Shown here: one piece after another, positions 25,564-35,021 of the stretch | Position numbering within the stretch: position 1 is the first letter of the stretch | Layout: each line of letters opens with the position of its first letter | Source of the DNA: an uncultured Duncaniella sp. | GTDB taxonomy: Bacteria; Bacteroidota; Bacteroidia; Bacteroidales; Muribaculaceae | Reading direction: 5' to 3' | Length of the DNA: 62,020 nucleotides | Assembly: GCA_910578615.1 (NCBI GenBank) | Contig: CAJTRI010000015.1 | Span: forward strand, 11,536 to 73,555 | Position numbers and translations under genes: made by a program | Notes under the pieces: model-generated | Databases searched by the model: none | Seen by the model: only the letters and a program-made list of their open reading frames with translations | Told to the model about the DNA's origin: nothing

Positions 25564-26135
25564 AGACACTCATGGACATCGATCAGCTTAAACACAAATG
25601 GAACGACATAGAACTCCCCGACAGCGCCGCCGAAAGACGCGTAAGGGAGCTGGAACGCCGCGTTAGCGCCAACAAGGTGCCGACACTGCGTGACAAACTT
25701 TACAGACTATTCATCCGCATGGTGGCAGTATCGTTCTTCGGAATACTGACACTGGTGCCGTTCACATCAGACAGCCCCGGGCTTGTCATAGCCGCATCCG
25801 CATTCTTTGTCGTGATGGGTCTGGCAAATTTCTATCAGGCACTGGCAGTGAAACGAATCGACATCGGGCACATAAGTGTGCGTGAAGCGCTTGAAAAGGT
25901 CTATAAGGTAGAGAAACGCAAGATGCTTAGCCGCACATTCGGCATCACGTGCGCCATACCGCTGCTATGTTTCATGGTGATGACATTCTCGGACATATAC
26001 GGCAACTGGGCGCTCTATGGCTGCATGGTGGGAATCATGATAGGAGGATGCCTCGGACTTCTCATCAACCACCATGCCACCACGCTGTTGCAAGAAATGA
26101 AGTCTCAGCTCAAAAAAGCCGAAGATGGCGATTAG
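25560..26135 (+). CDS. Membrane protein co-encoded with the ECF sigma factor
   Basis: 191 residues from a GTG that overlaps the sigma stop codon; an ATG four codons later is an alternative. A charged N-terminal half (about 1-48, rich in Glu/Arg/Lys: SAAERRVRELERRVSANK) is followed by four hydrophobic segments at about 53-70, 74-92, 128-147 and 150-170, and a charged tail. A cytoplasmic helix plus membrane anchor is how anti-sigma factors are built, though no anti-sigma domain is recognisable. The position argues for a regulatory partner. Inference only. Confidence 0.6.
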   Translation: MKTLMDIDQLKHKWNDIELPDSAAERRVRELERRVSANKVPTLRDKLYRLFIRMVAVSFFGILTLVPFTSDSPGLVIAASAFFVVMGLANFYQALAVKRIDIGHISVREALEKVYKVEKRKMLSRTFGITCAIPLLCFMVMTFSDIYGNWALYGCMVGIMIGGCLGLLINHHATTLLQEMKSQLKKAEDGD

Positions 26136-26163
26136 AGGCCGGACTATTGTTTTTTAGAGGTTT

Positions 26164-26187
26164 TGGCGTCCGATGGACGCCATTTTT
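26164..26187 (+). terminator. Intrinsic terminator of the sigma operon
   Basis: TGGCGTCC, loop GAT, GGACGCCA, then five T's (26183-26187). Textbook structure 28 nt after the stop codon. Confidence 0.9.
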
Positions 26188-26222
26188 CATGCACAAAATC
26201 CACGACATTGGGAAAAAATGTG

Positions 26223-26230
26223 TAATTTTG
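26223..26230 (+). promoter_or_regulatory. -7 promoter box of the dCMP deaminase gene
   Basis: TAATTTTG lies 24 nt before the ATG at 26255. A TTG is present only 12 nt upstream, so the -33 element is non-standard. Confidence 0.5.
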
Positions 26231-26254
26231 CAGATTGAACGAAACAAACACCCA

Positions 26255-26707
26255 ATGGAACTGTCCGCCAAACAGGATTTACTTGACCGCCGCTATCTGC
26301 GTATGGCCCGGATATGGGCCGAGAATTCCTATTGCCACCGCCGCAAGGTAGGTGCCTTGATGGTAAAAGACCGCACCATTATTTCCGACGGGTTCAACGG
26401 GACGCCGGCCGGATTTGAAAACGTGTGTGAGGACGAGGACGGCCTTACCAAAAGCTATGTCCTACATGCCGAGGCCAACGCCATATCGAAAGTGGCACGG
26501 TCAAACAACTCTTCCGAAGGAGCCACGCTATATATCACAGCATCACCATGTCTCGACTGTTCCAAACTCATCATACAGGCCGGCATCAGGCGTGTTGTAT
26601 TTGACGAGCTTTATAGGATAACCGACGGCATAGACCTTTTGCGCCGCGCCGGAATCACATGCTGCCATATTCCAGTCAGCAATGAGGGCGTCACCGGCCG
26701 AGACTGA
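26255..26707 (+). CDS. Deoxycytidylate (dCMP) deaminase
   Basis: 150 residues from the ATG at 26255, just after a -7 box; the frame is open much further upstream, but that part overlaps the previous gene and terminator. Zinc site: H71 with E73 in HAEANA, and C99/C102 in SPCLDC. GFNGTPAGFEN is typical of ComEB/dCMP deaminases. It turns dCMP into dUMP for thymidylate synthesis in the cytoplasm. The S41 protease gene begins 41 nt later. Confidence 0.9.
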   Translation: MELSAKQDLLDRRYLRMARIWAENSYCHRRKVGALMVKDRTIISDGFNGTPAGFENVCEDEDGLTKSYVLHAEANAISKVARSNNSSEGATLYITASPCLDCSKLIIQAGIRRVVFDELYRITDGIDLLRRAGITCCHIPVSNEGVTGRD

Positions 26708-26748
26708 CTTTAACACTAATTAAAAGCTATATTCTCTGACTTAAAAAT

Positions 26749-28365
26749 ATGAACAAACGTCTTAAAAGCCCCGCCGTCTGGATGCCTCTGGCAATAGCGG
26801 TCGCCCTTGTAGGGGGTATGTGGATAGGCAAGAGCTTTTTCAGCAACGGCGTAAGCTGGAATTCCCGGACAAAGCTCGATTCGATGCTCAATCTCATCGA
26901 GCACAACTACGTGGACGACATAGACACGGATTCCCTCCTCGAACAGTCTTTCTCGGACATACTTTCAGGTCTCGACCCCCATTCGGTATATATCCCGTCG
27001 TCAGACCTCAGGAGTGTCAACGAGGAACTGGAAGGATCATTCTCCGGGATAGGTATATCATTCAATATGCTCGGCGACACCATCAACGTGCTCGAAGTAA
27101 TCTCAGGTGGCCCGTCGGAAAAGGTAGGCCTTCTTCCAGGCGACCGCATCATCTCCATCAACGACACCGTCGTGGCCGGAAAGAAATGGAGCAACAGCAA
27201 GGTCATGAGCACTCTTCGCGGCCCCAAGGACACTACCGTCCGTCTCGGCATCAAACGCCCGACTGCCAAGGGACTTCTCCCCTTCGATGTCACACGTGGC
27301 GACATACCTGTCACTTCCGTTGACGCATCATACATGATCACTGACAGCGTGGGCTATCTAAAAATCAACAAATTCGGTTCACAGACATACAGCGAGTTCC
27401 TCAACTCAATGATGGAGCTTGGCGCAGAAGGAGCCGGAAAATTCATAATCGACCTTCGAGGCAACGGCGGCGGGTTCATGGAACCGGCAGTCCTTATGGC
27501 CAACGAGTTCCTCCCGGCCAATCTACCCATAGTCTCCATGAAAGGTGCGCATTATCCCGAAAAAGACCCTCTCGGCAGCGACGGTTCCGGCTCGTTCAAA
27601 AACGCGGAGCTGGTGGTGCTTCTTGACGAGGTATCGGCAAGTGCGAGCGAGATTTTCGCCGGCGCAATCCAGGACAATGACAGAGGACTGATAATAGGAC
27701 GGCGTTCATTCGGCAAAGGACTGGTGCAAAACCAGCTCGAACTCCCCGACAGCAGCGCCCTCCGCCTGACCGTGGCACGATACTACACTCCATCCGGCCG
27801 CTGCATCCAGAAGACCTATGCTCCCGGGACAGACTATGACAGAGACCTCCTGACACGTTACGAGCACGGGGAATTCTATAATGCCGATTCAATAAAGTTT
27901 GACAAAAATCTTGAATTCAACACCCTGCACGGACGCACCGTATACGGAGGAGGAGGCATAATGCCTGACATTTTTGTCCCCAACGACACGATAGGCATGA
28001 CGTCATATTATCTCAACGTGGTCAACGGCGGACTTATCCAGAAATACACGTTCGACTATACCGACCGCAACCGCGAACGGCTCTCCAAGAGTGCCGATGC
28101 AGGCGAGATGTTGTCTCTACTGCCGGATGACGACATCCTTCTCCAAGACTTCGTCACCTATGCAGCCAAGGCCGGCGTGGCCCCGAGATGGTATTACATA
28201 AACCTTTCACGCGACCTGCTTGTTAGTTCTTTGAAAGCAATGATTGCCCGCAACATCCACGGTGTCCGAGGCTACTATGAGGTCTACAACGACAGTGATC
28301 CAACCGTGACATCTGCCATAGAGGCCCTTTCAACCGGCAAGGCGGCTTTCCCGCTGACAAAATAA
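26749..28365 (+). CDS. S41-family C-terminal processing peptidase
   Basis: 538 residues. An N-terminal membrane anchor or signal (about 10-30) leads to a PDZ domain (about 88-170, GIGISFNMLGDTINVLEVIS and GLLPGDRIISINDT). The catalytic Ser/Lys dyad is S298 in VSASASEI and K323 in FGKGLVQ; GNGGGFMEPAV is conserved. A C-terminal region of about 150 residues follows the catalytic core. Such CtpA-like enzymes trim periplasmic proteins at their C-termini. It follows the dCMP deaminase gene and is followed by a folate gene on the same strand. Confidence 0.92.
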   Translation: MNKRLKSPAVWMPLAIAVALVGGMWIGKSFFSNGVSWNSRTKLDSMLNLIEHNYVDDIDTDSLLEQSFSDILSGLDPHSVYIPSSDLRSVNEELEGSFSGIGISFNMLGDTINVLEVISGGPSEKVGLLPGDRIISINDTVVAGKKWSNSKVMSTLRGPKDTTVRLGIKRPTAKGLLPFDVTRGDIPVTSVDASYMITDSVGYLKINKFGSQTYSEFLNSMMELGAEGAGKFIIDLRGNGGGFMEPAVLMANEFLPANLPIVSMKGAHYPEKDPLGSDGSGSFKNAELVVLLDEVSASASEIFAGAIQDNDRGLIIGRRSFGKGLVQNQLELPDSSALRLTVARYYTPSGRCIQKTYAPGTDYDRDLLTRYEHGEFYNADSIKFDKNLEFNTLHGRTVYGGGGIMPDIFVPNDTIGMTSYYLNVVNGGLIQKYTFDYTDRNRERLSKSADAGEMLSLLPDDDILLQDFVTYAAKAGVAPRWYYINLSRDLLVSSLKAMIARNIHGVRGYYEVYNDSDPTVTSAIEALSTGKAAFPLTK

Positions 28366-28421
28366 CACGGCTCCTACCGGCTCTGCCGGCGGAGCTTTAT
28401 GCACAACAACACGTTGCCACT

Positions 28422-28994
28422 ATGAATAAAGACGACATCCGCCGCAAAGTCAAGGCGCGCAAGACACTTATGTCTCAGACAGAGAAAGACAAGGCCGCAG
28501 AGAGCGTGTTCGCAATGCTCGAACGCACTGCCGCGTTCATGCTTGCAGACCGTATACTCATGTACCATTCCCTTCCGGACGAACTTCCCACACGGTCATT
28601 CATATCCAAATGGTCAGCCCGGAAGCACTTCTATCTGCCGCGTGTCAATGGTGTAAACCTTGATATACTGCCCTATGACGAACAACGTCTGGCACTGGGT
28701 TCGTTCCACATCGAGGAGCCGACCGGCAATGATACGGTCTCTATGGAAGAGATAGAGCTTGTGGTGGTACCGGCAGTGGCTTTTGACCGACGTGGAAACC
28801 GTGTCGGTCGCGGAAAAGGATATTATGACCGGCTCCTTGATGGCACACGTGCCACAAAGGTGGGAATAGGGTTCGACTTCCAGCTTCTTGACGAGTATAT
28901 CGATGCTGAAAACCACGATGTGGCCGTCGATATGGTCATAACCGAGAGCGACCATATATCCATCCGAAGAAAACGGAGGCTGTTTCCCTGCTGA
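28422..28994 (+). CDS. 5-formyltetrahydrofolate cyclo-ligase
   Basis: 190 residues, normal length. MYHSLPDELPTR, LPRVNGVNLD and the ATP/folate loop VGRGKGYYDRLL are the family marks. It converts 5-formyl-THF and ATP to 5,10-methenyl-THF, rescuing a storage or inhibitory folate. The gap to the S41 gene is 56 nt and holds a short GC-rich inverted repeat without T-run. Confidence 0.92.
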   Translation: MNKDDIRRKVKARKTLMSQTEKDKAAESVFAMLERTAAFMLADRILMYHSLPDELPTRSFISKWSARKHFYLPRVNGVNLDILPYDEQRLALGSFHIEEPTGNDTVSMEEIELVVVPAVAFDRRGNRVGRGKGYYDRLLDGTRATKVGIGFDFQLLDEYIDAENHDVAVDMVITESDHISIRRKRRLFPC

Positions 28995-29057
28995 CATATT
29001 TTCTCAATTAAAAACACATCTCCTCAAAATATAACATCATTGTAAAATCATCGTCTT

Positions 29058-29939
29058 ATGAAATTATCAATCTTTGCCACCTCCGGGCTGGCCATGCTCC
29101 TACTCCTCGGCTCATGCAACGTAATGAAAAAGAACAATAGCACCACCCAGAACACCACTTCGACATCGACAAGCACGTCAACATCAACCAGCAAACAACA
29201 GCCGGCCACTAACGCCCCGGCATATCTCGACTTTGTCGGAGACTGGTCTATCATCGAACTTAACGGCACGAAAGTGACCGTCAACGGCGAAAACCATCCA
29301 AAACTGTCCTTTGAGGCCTCGAAATCACAGGCTGACGCCCTGTCAGTGATAGGATTCAACGGCTGCAACTATCTCAACGGCGTATGGGTGGTAAGCAATG
29401 GCAAAATCACACCTGCCGGAGAGTTTATATCCACTCTTAAAGCCTGCCCGGACGCCCCTTATGAACAGGAGGTCAACACAGCTCTCAACAACGTTGCCTC
29501 ATATACATCCGCCACACCCAACGAACTCAACCTTCTTTCCTCAACAGGCCGCACCGTTATGAAACTGCGCAAACAAGGCCTCAGCTTCCTCAACGGAGCC
29601 TGGAAAGTGACCGACATAGAGGGACGCAATATCACCGCCCCTATCAAAATCGTACTTGACACCGCCGAAGGACGCATACACGGCAATGCCGGTTGCAACG
29701 TCATCAACGGAGCGATGACGATCAACTATGACAAGGGATATGGTATAGAGTTCCAGAACCTCGCCACTTCACGCATGATGTGTCCCGACCTTGATCAGGA
29801 ACAGGCATTCCTCATTGCCATCGAACAGGTTGCCACAGCCGCCCCCGGCAAGGACAATGACCATGCATATCTCTGCAACGCCTCAGGACAGAAGATCATA
29901 TCGCTTAAACGTCTCGCACCCGGCGAACTCGTTGACTAA
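29058..29939 (+). CDS. META-domain lipoprotein with two META repeats
   Basis: 293 residues. Lipoprotein signal with C20 (LLLLGSC). A low-complexity Ser/Thr/Gln linker of about 25 residues follows. Two META (HslJ-like) domains come next: about 58-170 (WSIIELNG, FNGCNYLNGVW) and about 178-285 (WKVTDIEGRNI, GNAGCNVINGAM, ATSRMMCPDLDQE). HslJ is linked to heat and novobiocin tolerance in E. coli; the role in Bacteroidota is unknown. It overlaps the M24 peptidase gene by one base (TAATG), starting a run of seven tightly packed genes. Confidence 0.88.
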   Translation: MKLSIFATSGLAMLLLLGSCNVMKKNNSTTQNTTSTSTSTSTSTSKQQPATNAPAYLDFVGDWSIIELNGTKVTVNGENHPKLSFEASKSQADALSVIGFNGCNYLNGVWVVSNGKITPAGEFISTLKACPDAPYEQEVNTALNNVASYTSATPNELNLLSSTGRTVMKLRKQGLSFLNGAWKVTDIEGRNITAPIKIVLDTAEGRIHGNAGCNVINGAMTINYDKGYGIEFQNLATSRMMCPDLDQEQAFLIAIEQVATAAPGKDNDHAYLCNASGQKIISLKRLAPGELVD

Positions 29940-31144
29940 TGAGCCATATGAAAGACGTTCTCAGAAACAGGCTTATACTGCTGTCTCACGATGAGGCCGG
30001 AAGACGTCTCGCCCGCATACGCTCCCTCATGGAGCGTGCCGGGATGAGAGGAATGCTTGTCTCCGACAATGCCAACAAATACTATCTCACCGGGCGTGTA
30101 TTCGCAGGATACGTCTACATACCTATCAGCGGAGAGGCAATATACTTCGTCCGCCGTCCTGTCGAGCTGGACGGCGACGGAGTAGTATATATCCGTAAAC
30201 CCGAGGAAATCACCCTTTCCATCGGACTCGGTATGCCGGAGACAATCGGACTTGAACTCGATACAGCCCCCTACTCCCTCATCAAGAGACTTCGTCTCAT
30301 CTTCCCCGGCTCGGAAATAGCCAACGCATCCGCGTTACTGCGTAACGCCCGTTCGATCAAGACCGATGCCGAGATTGATATGATACGTCGTTCAGGCATC
30401 AAACACCGTCACGTATACAGCAGGATTCCCCGGTTGTTCAGGCCGGGGATGAGCGATATGGAGCTGCAAGTTGAGATAGAACGCCTCAGCCGTCTCGAAG
30501 GATGCCTTGGGCAATTCCGTATCAGCGGCGACTCTATGGAACTGTATATGGGAAACGTATTGGCCGGAGAAAACGCCGATGCCCCGTCGCCCTATGACTT
30601 TGCCATGGGAGGCGCCGGCGCGGATCCCTCGCTGCCGGTAGGGGCAGACGGCACCCTCATAGTTCCGGGAACTACCGTAATGGTTGACATGAACGGTAAT
30701 TTTGACGGATATATGACCGATATGACCCGTGTGTTCTCACCTGAAAGCGGAAAACTCCCCGAACTCGCGCTTAAAGCCCACCAATGTTCCATTGACATTC
30801 ACAGGGCGCTTACAGACATGATGAGACCGGGGACAGAGGCCAAGGCTCTATGGCAAAGGGCGGAAGAAATCGTCAAAGAAAGAGACCTGCACCCATATTA
30901 CATGGGCCATCGCCAACACGCCGGCTTCATAGGCCACGGTGTGGGTATAGAGATCAACGAGCTTCCTGTCATAGCCCCACGCAGCCGCGACATAATACAA
31001 GCCGGCAACGTTATAGCCCTCGAACCAAAGTTTGTCATACCCCGTGTCGGAGCGGTGGGCATAGAGAACACCTATGCCGTCCATGCCGACAGAGTGGAAT
31101 GTCTCACCAACTCTCCCGAAGAAATAGTGTATTTTGACCTTTAA
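29939..31144 (+). CDS. M24-family metallopeptidase (Xaa-Pro peptidase-like)
   Basis: 401 residues. N-terminal creatinase-like domain (about 15-150), then a pita-bread catalytic domain. Metal ligands are seen as Asp in MVDMNGNFDGYMTDMTRVF (two Asp), His in IGHGVGIEI, Glu in ALEPKFV and Glu in GIENTYAV. It should cleave an N-terminal residue, often before proline, in the cytoplasm. Start ATG 29939 overlaps the previous stop; a second ATG follows three codons later. Confidence 0.9.
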   Translation: MSHMKDVLRNRLILLSHDEAGRRLARIRSLMERAGMRGMLVSDNANKYYLTGRVFAGYVYIPISGEAIYFVRRPVELDGDGVVYIRKPEEITLSIGLGMPETIGLELDTAPYSLIKRLRLIFPGSEIANASALLRNARSIKTDAEIDMIRRSGIKHRHVYSRIPRLFRPGMSDMELQVEIERLSRLEGCLGQFRISGDSMELYMGNVLAGENADAPSPYDFAMGGAGADPSLPVGADGTLIVPGTTVMVDMNGNFDGYMTDMTRVFSPESGKLPELALKAHQCSIDIHRALTDMMRPGTEAKALWQRAEEIVKERDLHPYYMGHRQHAGFIGHGVGIEINELPVIAPRSRDIIQAGNVIALEPKFVIPRVGAVGIENTYAVHADRVECLTNSPEEIVYFDL

Positions 31145-32579
31145 TATAAAAACATTAGATACCGTAGTGCAGAGGCTGGACACACCCCTCTTCCACACTA
31201 TTGGCGAGGCGGCCGATTCTCTCGACCGCCCCTGCTATGCCGTGGGGGGATGTGTACGTGACTTCTTCCTCGAACGTCCCTCAAAGGATTTAGACTTCGT
31301 AACAGTAGGCAGCGGTATAGAGCTGGCCGAGGTGGTTGCCGCACGATTGGGCAGGAAGACCCACCTGACTGTTTTCCGCAATTTCGGAACCGCACAGGTC
31401 AAACGCCATGACGCGGAACTCGAATTCGTCGGAGCACGCAAAGAGTCATATAACCGAGGCTCACGCAAGCCCGTGGTTGAAGACGGGACACTCGAAGAAG
31501 ACCTCTCGCGCCGTGATTTCACAGTCAACGCTCTTGCACTCCGAATCAACCGCAAAGGGTTCGGCGAACTCGTGGATCTCTTCGGAGGTCTTGACGACAT
31601 GCGCAAAGGTATACTCCGCACTCCGCTCGACCCGGACGTGACTTTCAGCGATGACCCGCTTCGAATGATGCGTGCCATCAGGTTTGCCACACAGCTCGGA
31701 TTCGAGATATGGCCCGAAACCTTCGAGGCCATAAAGCGCAACGCTGGGCGCATATCCATAATTTCGAAAGAGAGAATCATTGACGAGCTGATGAAGATCA
31801 TGAAGTCAGCCGTCCCGTCCATTGGGTGGAAACTGCTTGCCGCCAGCGGACTTCTGTCTCTCATATTCCCTGAGCTGGCAGCCATGAAGGGTGTCCAGGT
31901 GGTGGCCGGACGCGGACATAAGGATAACTTCTATCATACTCTCGCCGTGCTTGACAACGTGGCCGCGAAGAGTGACAACGTATGGCTGCGCTGGGCGGCA
32001 CTAATGCATGACATCGCCAAGCCTGTCACCAAGCGATGGGACGAAAAAACAGGTTGGACTTTCCACAACCACAATTTCATAGGGGCAAAGATGGTACCCC
32101 GTATATTCCGTGCCATGCGTCTGCCACAAGACCAGAAAATGAAATATGTGGCCAAACTCGTGGAACTTCACATGCGCCCCATATCACTTGTGGAGGACGA
32201 GGTGACCGACTCGGCCGTCAGACGCCTCATAAACGATGCCGGAGATGACCTTGAAGACCTTATGACCTTGTGCGAGGCAGACATCACATCCAAGAACAAG
32301 GAGAAAGTGCTTCGCATACTCGATAATTTCGCCCTCGTGAGACGCAAGATGGTCGACCTTAACGAGCGTGACGAGATACGCAACCTCCAACCCCCGGTTG
32401 ACGGACACGAGATCATGGAAATCTTCGGAATATCGGGAGGCCCCGTTATCGGCTTGATAAAAAGCGGCATCAAGAATGCCATCCTTGACGGCAGGATAGG
32501 TGCTACCGACCGGGAAGCCGCCCTGAAACTGATGTATGAATTAGCCGCTGAAAACGGCCTGACCCCAAAGAATCAATAA
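31134..32579 (+). CDS. cca: CCA-adding tRNA nucleotidyltransferase with HD domain
   Basis: 481 residues read from a TTG (31134) that overlaps the end of the M24 gene by 11 nt; no ATG is available near, so a TTG start is likely. The nucleotidyltransferase head has AVGGCVRDFFLERPSKDLDF and RRDFTVNALAL; the HD region has ALMHDIAKPVTK and HNHNFIGAKMV. It adds CCA to tRNA 3' ends, or is a poly(A)-polymerase-like relative. Followed 7 nt later by queD, another tRNA-related gene. Confidence 0.88.
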   Translation: MTFNIKTLDTVVQRLDTPLFHTIGEAADSLDRPCYAVGGCVRDFFLERPSKDLDFVTVGSGIELAEVVAARLGRKTHLTVFRNFGTAQVKRHDAELEFVGARKESYNRGSRKPVVEDGTLEEDLSRRDFTVNALALRINRKGFGELVDLFGGLDDMRKGILRTPLDPDVTFSDDPLRMMRAIRFATQLGFEIWPETFEAIKRNAGRISIISKERIIDELMKIMKSAVPSIGWKLLAASGLLSLIFPELAAMKGVQVVAGRGHKDNFYHTLAVLDNVAAKSDNVWLRWAALMHDIAKPVTKRWDEKTGWTFHNHNFIGAKMVPRIFRAMRLPQDQKMKYVAKLVELHMRPISLVEDEVTDSAVRRLINDAGDDLEDLMTLCEADITSKNKEKVLRILDNFALVRRKMVDLNERDEIRNLQPPVDGHEIMEIFGISGGPVIGLIKSGIKNAILDGRIGATDREAALKLMYELAAENGLTPKNQ

Positions 32580-32586
32580 TTCAGAA

Positions 32587-32928
32587 GTGTATTTTATAAC
32601 CAAACGATTCGAACTCGCGGGCTGCCACAGGCTCGACCTCTCATATGAGAGCAAATGTTCCCGCATGCACGGCCACAATTGGATTGTGACCGTCTACTGC
32701 CGCTCGGCCCGGCTCAATGCCGACGGCATGGTGACTGACTTCTCCCACATCAAGGAACGCATCACAACCTACCTTGATCACGGAAACTTCAACGAACTCC
32801 TGCCGTTCAATCCAACCGCCGAAAATATCGCACGCTGGATATGCGAACAGATTCCTTGCTGCTACCGGGTAGACGTGGCCGAAAGCGAGGGAAACATAGC
32901 GATCTACACAATTGACGAAACCCTGTGA
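32587..32928 (+). CDS. queD: 6-carboxytetrahydropterin synthase
   Basis: 113 residues from a GTG start. Zinc ligands H14, H28 and H30 (MHGHNW) and catalytic C24 are in place; VTDFSHIKERI and LDHGNFNEL are typical. QueD makes 6-carboxy-5,6,7,8-tetrahydropterin from dihydroneopterin triphosphate, the second step to queuosine. It is 16 nt upstream of queE, whose product acts next. Confidence 0.92.
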   Translation: MYFITKRFELAGCHRLDLSYESKCSRMHGHNWIVTVYCRSARLNADGMVTDFSHIKERITTYLDHGNFNELLPFNPTAENIARWICEQIPCCYRVDVAESEGNIAIYTIDETL

Positions 32929-32944
32929 ACCTACATAGCTGACA

Positions 32945-33496
32945 ATGCCCTACCGCGTCAACGAAATATTCTATTCCCTCCAAGGAGAGGGTTTCTACAC
33001 CGGCACGCCGGCGGTCTTTCTGCGTTTCAGCGGTTGCAATCTGAAATGCGGTTTCTGTGACACATCACATGAAGAATGGCGTGAAATTGACCTCCCCGAG
33101 ATTCTCGCCGAAGTCAGCACTTATCCCTCACGCCATATAGTGATAACAGGAGGCGAGCCGTCCCTGCAACTTGACGACCGCCTCGTTGAGATGCTCCATG
33201 ACGCAGGATTCTACATACAGGTAGAAACCAACGGTACAAACAGACTACCGGAAGGTGTGGACTGGGTCACATGCTCTCCAAAGGGAGATACAGAGTCTGT
33301 CTTACGGCGCATCGACGAGCTGAAAGTAGTCTATATCGGACAGGACGTCGAGGCAATCGCTTCAAGACACAACGCATTCCATTACTTCCTGCAACCATGC
33401 AGCGGGGAAAATATCCCCGAGACTGTGGAATATATCCTCTCCCACCCTCACTGGCGTCTGTCGCTCCAAACCCACAAATTAATCAACATCCAATGA
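32945..33496 (+). CDS. queE: 7-carboxy-7-deazaguanine synthase (radical SAM)
   Basis: 183 residues. C31, C35 and C38 in CNLKCGFC form the radical-SAM [4Fe-4S] site. EIFYSLQGEGFYTGTPAVF and TGGEPSLQ complete the QueE pattern. It makes the deazaguanine core for queuosine. It overlaps the following nucleotidase gene by 4 nt. Confidence 0.93.
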   Translation: MPYRVNEIFYSLQGEGFYTGTPAVFLRFSGCNLKCGFCDTSHEEWREIDLPEILAEVSTYPSRHIVITGGEPSLQLDDRLVEMLHDAGFYIQVETNGTNRLPEGVDWVTCSPKGDTESVLRRIDELKVVYIGQDVEAIASRHNAFHYFLQPCSGENIPETVEYILSHPHWRLSLQTHKLINIQ

Positions 33497-35016
33497 AACG
33501 CCATCTACTGTTGCAAGCCGCAGCCTCACTCGTCCTACTTACAGGCTGCGCACAAAAAGACAAGGATGCCGCCCATCTTGTCATCCTGCACACCAACGAC
33601 ACCCACTCGGCCATCGAGCCAGACCGCCACGACATGGGAGGGATGGCACGACGCAAAGTATTGATTGACAGTGTCCGTGACACACGAGACAACGTATTGC
33701 TGGTTGATGCGGGCGATGCCGTCCAAGGTTCGCTATACTTCACCCTGTTCGGTGGCGAGGTGGAACGCAAACTTATGAACGAACTCGGCTACGATATACG
33801 CATTCTTGGCAATCATGAATTCGACCGAGGCATAGAATCACTGGCTTCTGAATGGAAACAGGTAAAAGCCGACCGCATTTCATCCAATTACGACTTCACC
33901 GGCACCCCTCTGGAAGGACTTTTCGTGCCCTCCGTAATCAAAGAGATAAACGGCCACAAGGTGGGATTTATCGGAATCAACCTTGACCCTGCCGGAATAA
34001 TAGCCGAAGAGAATTACAGAGGGATAGATTATCTCGATGCCATCAAAAGCGCCAATGCCGAGGCAGGGAAATTACGATCCGAAGGAGCAGAGACCATCAT
34101 CGCGGTAACCCACATAGGATATGACGAAGACAAAGACAAGGACTGTGATGACCTGCGCCTCGCTGCCGGCTCAAAAGATATCGACATAATAATAGGCGGC
34201 CATTCCCACACCTTGATAGACCCTGCAAAGGGAATCCCTGCATGGCGTGTGGCAAATGCCGTAGGAGACACCGTATCGGTATTACAGACAGGCTCTTCCG
34301 GCACCAACCTCGGAGAGATAGACATCAATCTTGCCACCGGGAAAGTCAAAGCCCGTCTCATACCGGTTGACAACAGGCTTGACAGCCGTGTTGACAGCAG
34401 TTTCGCCTCACTTATTGCGCCGTATCGTGCAAAAGTTGATTCGGTGAAAAACCTCGTAATAGGCAACTCTCCATCCTTATGGGACAGAAAATCACCGGAA
34501 ATGCTCAATCTACTGAGCGATTTCGTCCGTGCCCGTGGGTCAGAAATATATGGCAAACCAGTCGATCTCTCCATAATGAACAAAGGCGGTATACGCAACA
34601 GCCTCCCTGCCGGCCCCATAACAAAGGGGGAGATTATAGACATCGCTCCCTTTGACAACCGCATCGTCGTGCTTGATATCTCCGGGAAAGATCTTCTTGA
34701 AAACTTCGACATAATGGCCGGACAGGACGGCAACGGGGTCAGTTCAAATGTAAGGGTGCTCTATGACCCTGCCACAAAGGCTATCAACTCGGCCTCGATA
34801 GACGGAAAGGAAGTAAATCCTGACAAAAGATACAGACTCGCCACAATAGACTATCTTGCAGCCGGAAACGACTATATGACACCATTGAGCCGTGCCACGT
34901 CTCTGGCCCGGAGCAAGGAAGTGCTGTATGACAGCCTTATCGACTACATCGAATCAGGCAAAATGGACAAACTTCTGTCCTCGCCTGATACTTCAAACCG
35001 AATGTCAGCGTTCTGA
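33493..35016 (+). CDS. 5'-nucleotidase/metallophosphatase lipoprotein
   Basis: 507 residues from the ATG at 33493; a longer frame (from 33271) overlaps queE and is spurious. Lipoprotein signal with C19 (LLTGC). Metallophosphatase domain (about 28-265): ILHTNDTHSAIE, LVDAGDAVQGS, ILGNHEFDRG and IIIGGHSHT. 5'-nucleotidase C-terminal domain (about 310-490): NKGGIRNSLPAGPITKGEI. It probably dephosphorylates nucleotides in the periplasm or at the surface. Both domains are in one chain, whereas some Bacteroides split them. Confidence 0.9.
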   Translation: MKRHLLLQAAASLVLLTGCAQKDKDAAHLVILHTNDTHSAIEPDRHDMGGMARRKVLIDSVRDTRDNVLLVDAGDAVQGSLYFTLFGGEVERKLMNELGYDIRILGNHEFDRGIESLASEWKQVKADRISSNYDFTGTPLEGLFVPSVIKEINGHKVGFIGINLDPAGIIAEENYRGIDYLDAIKSANAEAGKLRSEGAETIIAVTHIGYDEDKDKDCDDLRLAAGSKDIDIIIGGHSHTLIDPAKGIPAWRVANAVGDTVSVLQTGSSGTNLGEIDINLATGKVKARLIPVDNRLDSRVDSSFASLIAPYRAKVDSVKNLVIGNSPSLWDRKSPEMLNLLSDFVRARGSEIYGKPVDLSIMNKGGIRNSLPAGPITKGEIIDIAPFDNRIVVLDISGKDLLENFDIMAGQDGNGVSSNVRVLYDPATKAINSASIDGKEVNPDKRYRLATIDYLAAGNDYMTPLSRATSLARSKEVLYDSLIDYIESGKMDKLLSSPDTSNRMSAF

Positions 35017-35021
35017 AATAT

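Noticed and set aside
25949..26254. N-terminal extension of the dCMP deaminase frame
   Set aside because: It crosses the previous gene, its terminator and the -7 box; the enzyme fold begins at MELSAKQ.
28366..28421. GC-rich inverted repeat between the S41 and folate genes
   Set aside because: Short interrupted stem without T-run; not enough to call a terminator.
33271..33492. N-terminal extension of the nucleotidase frame
   Set aside because: Overlaps queE in another frame; the lipoprotein signal begins at 33493.
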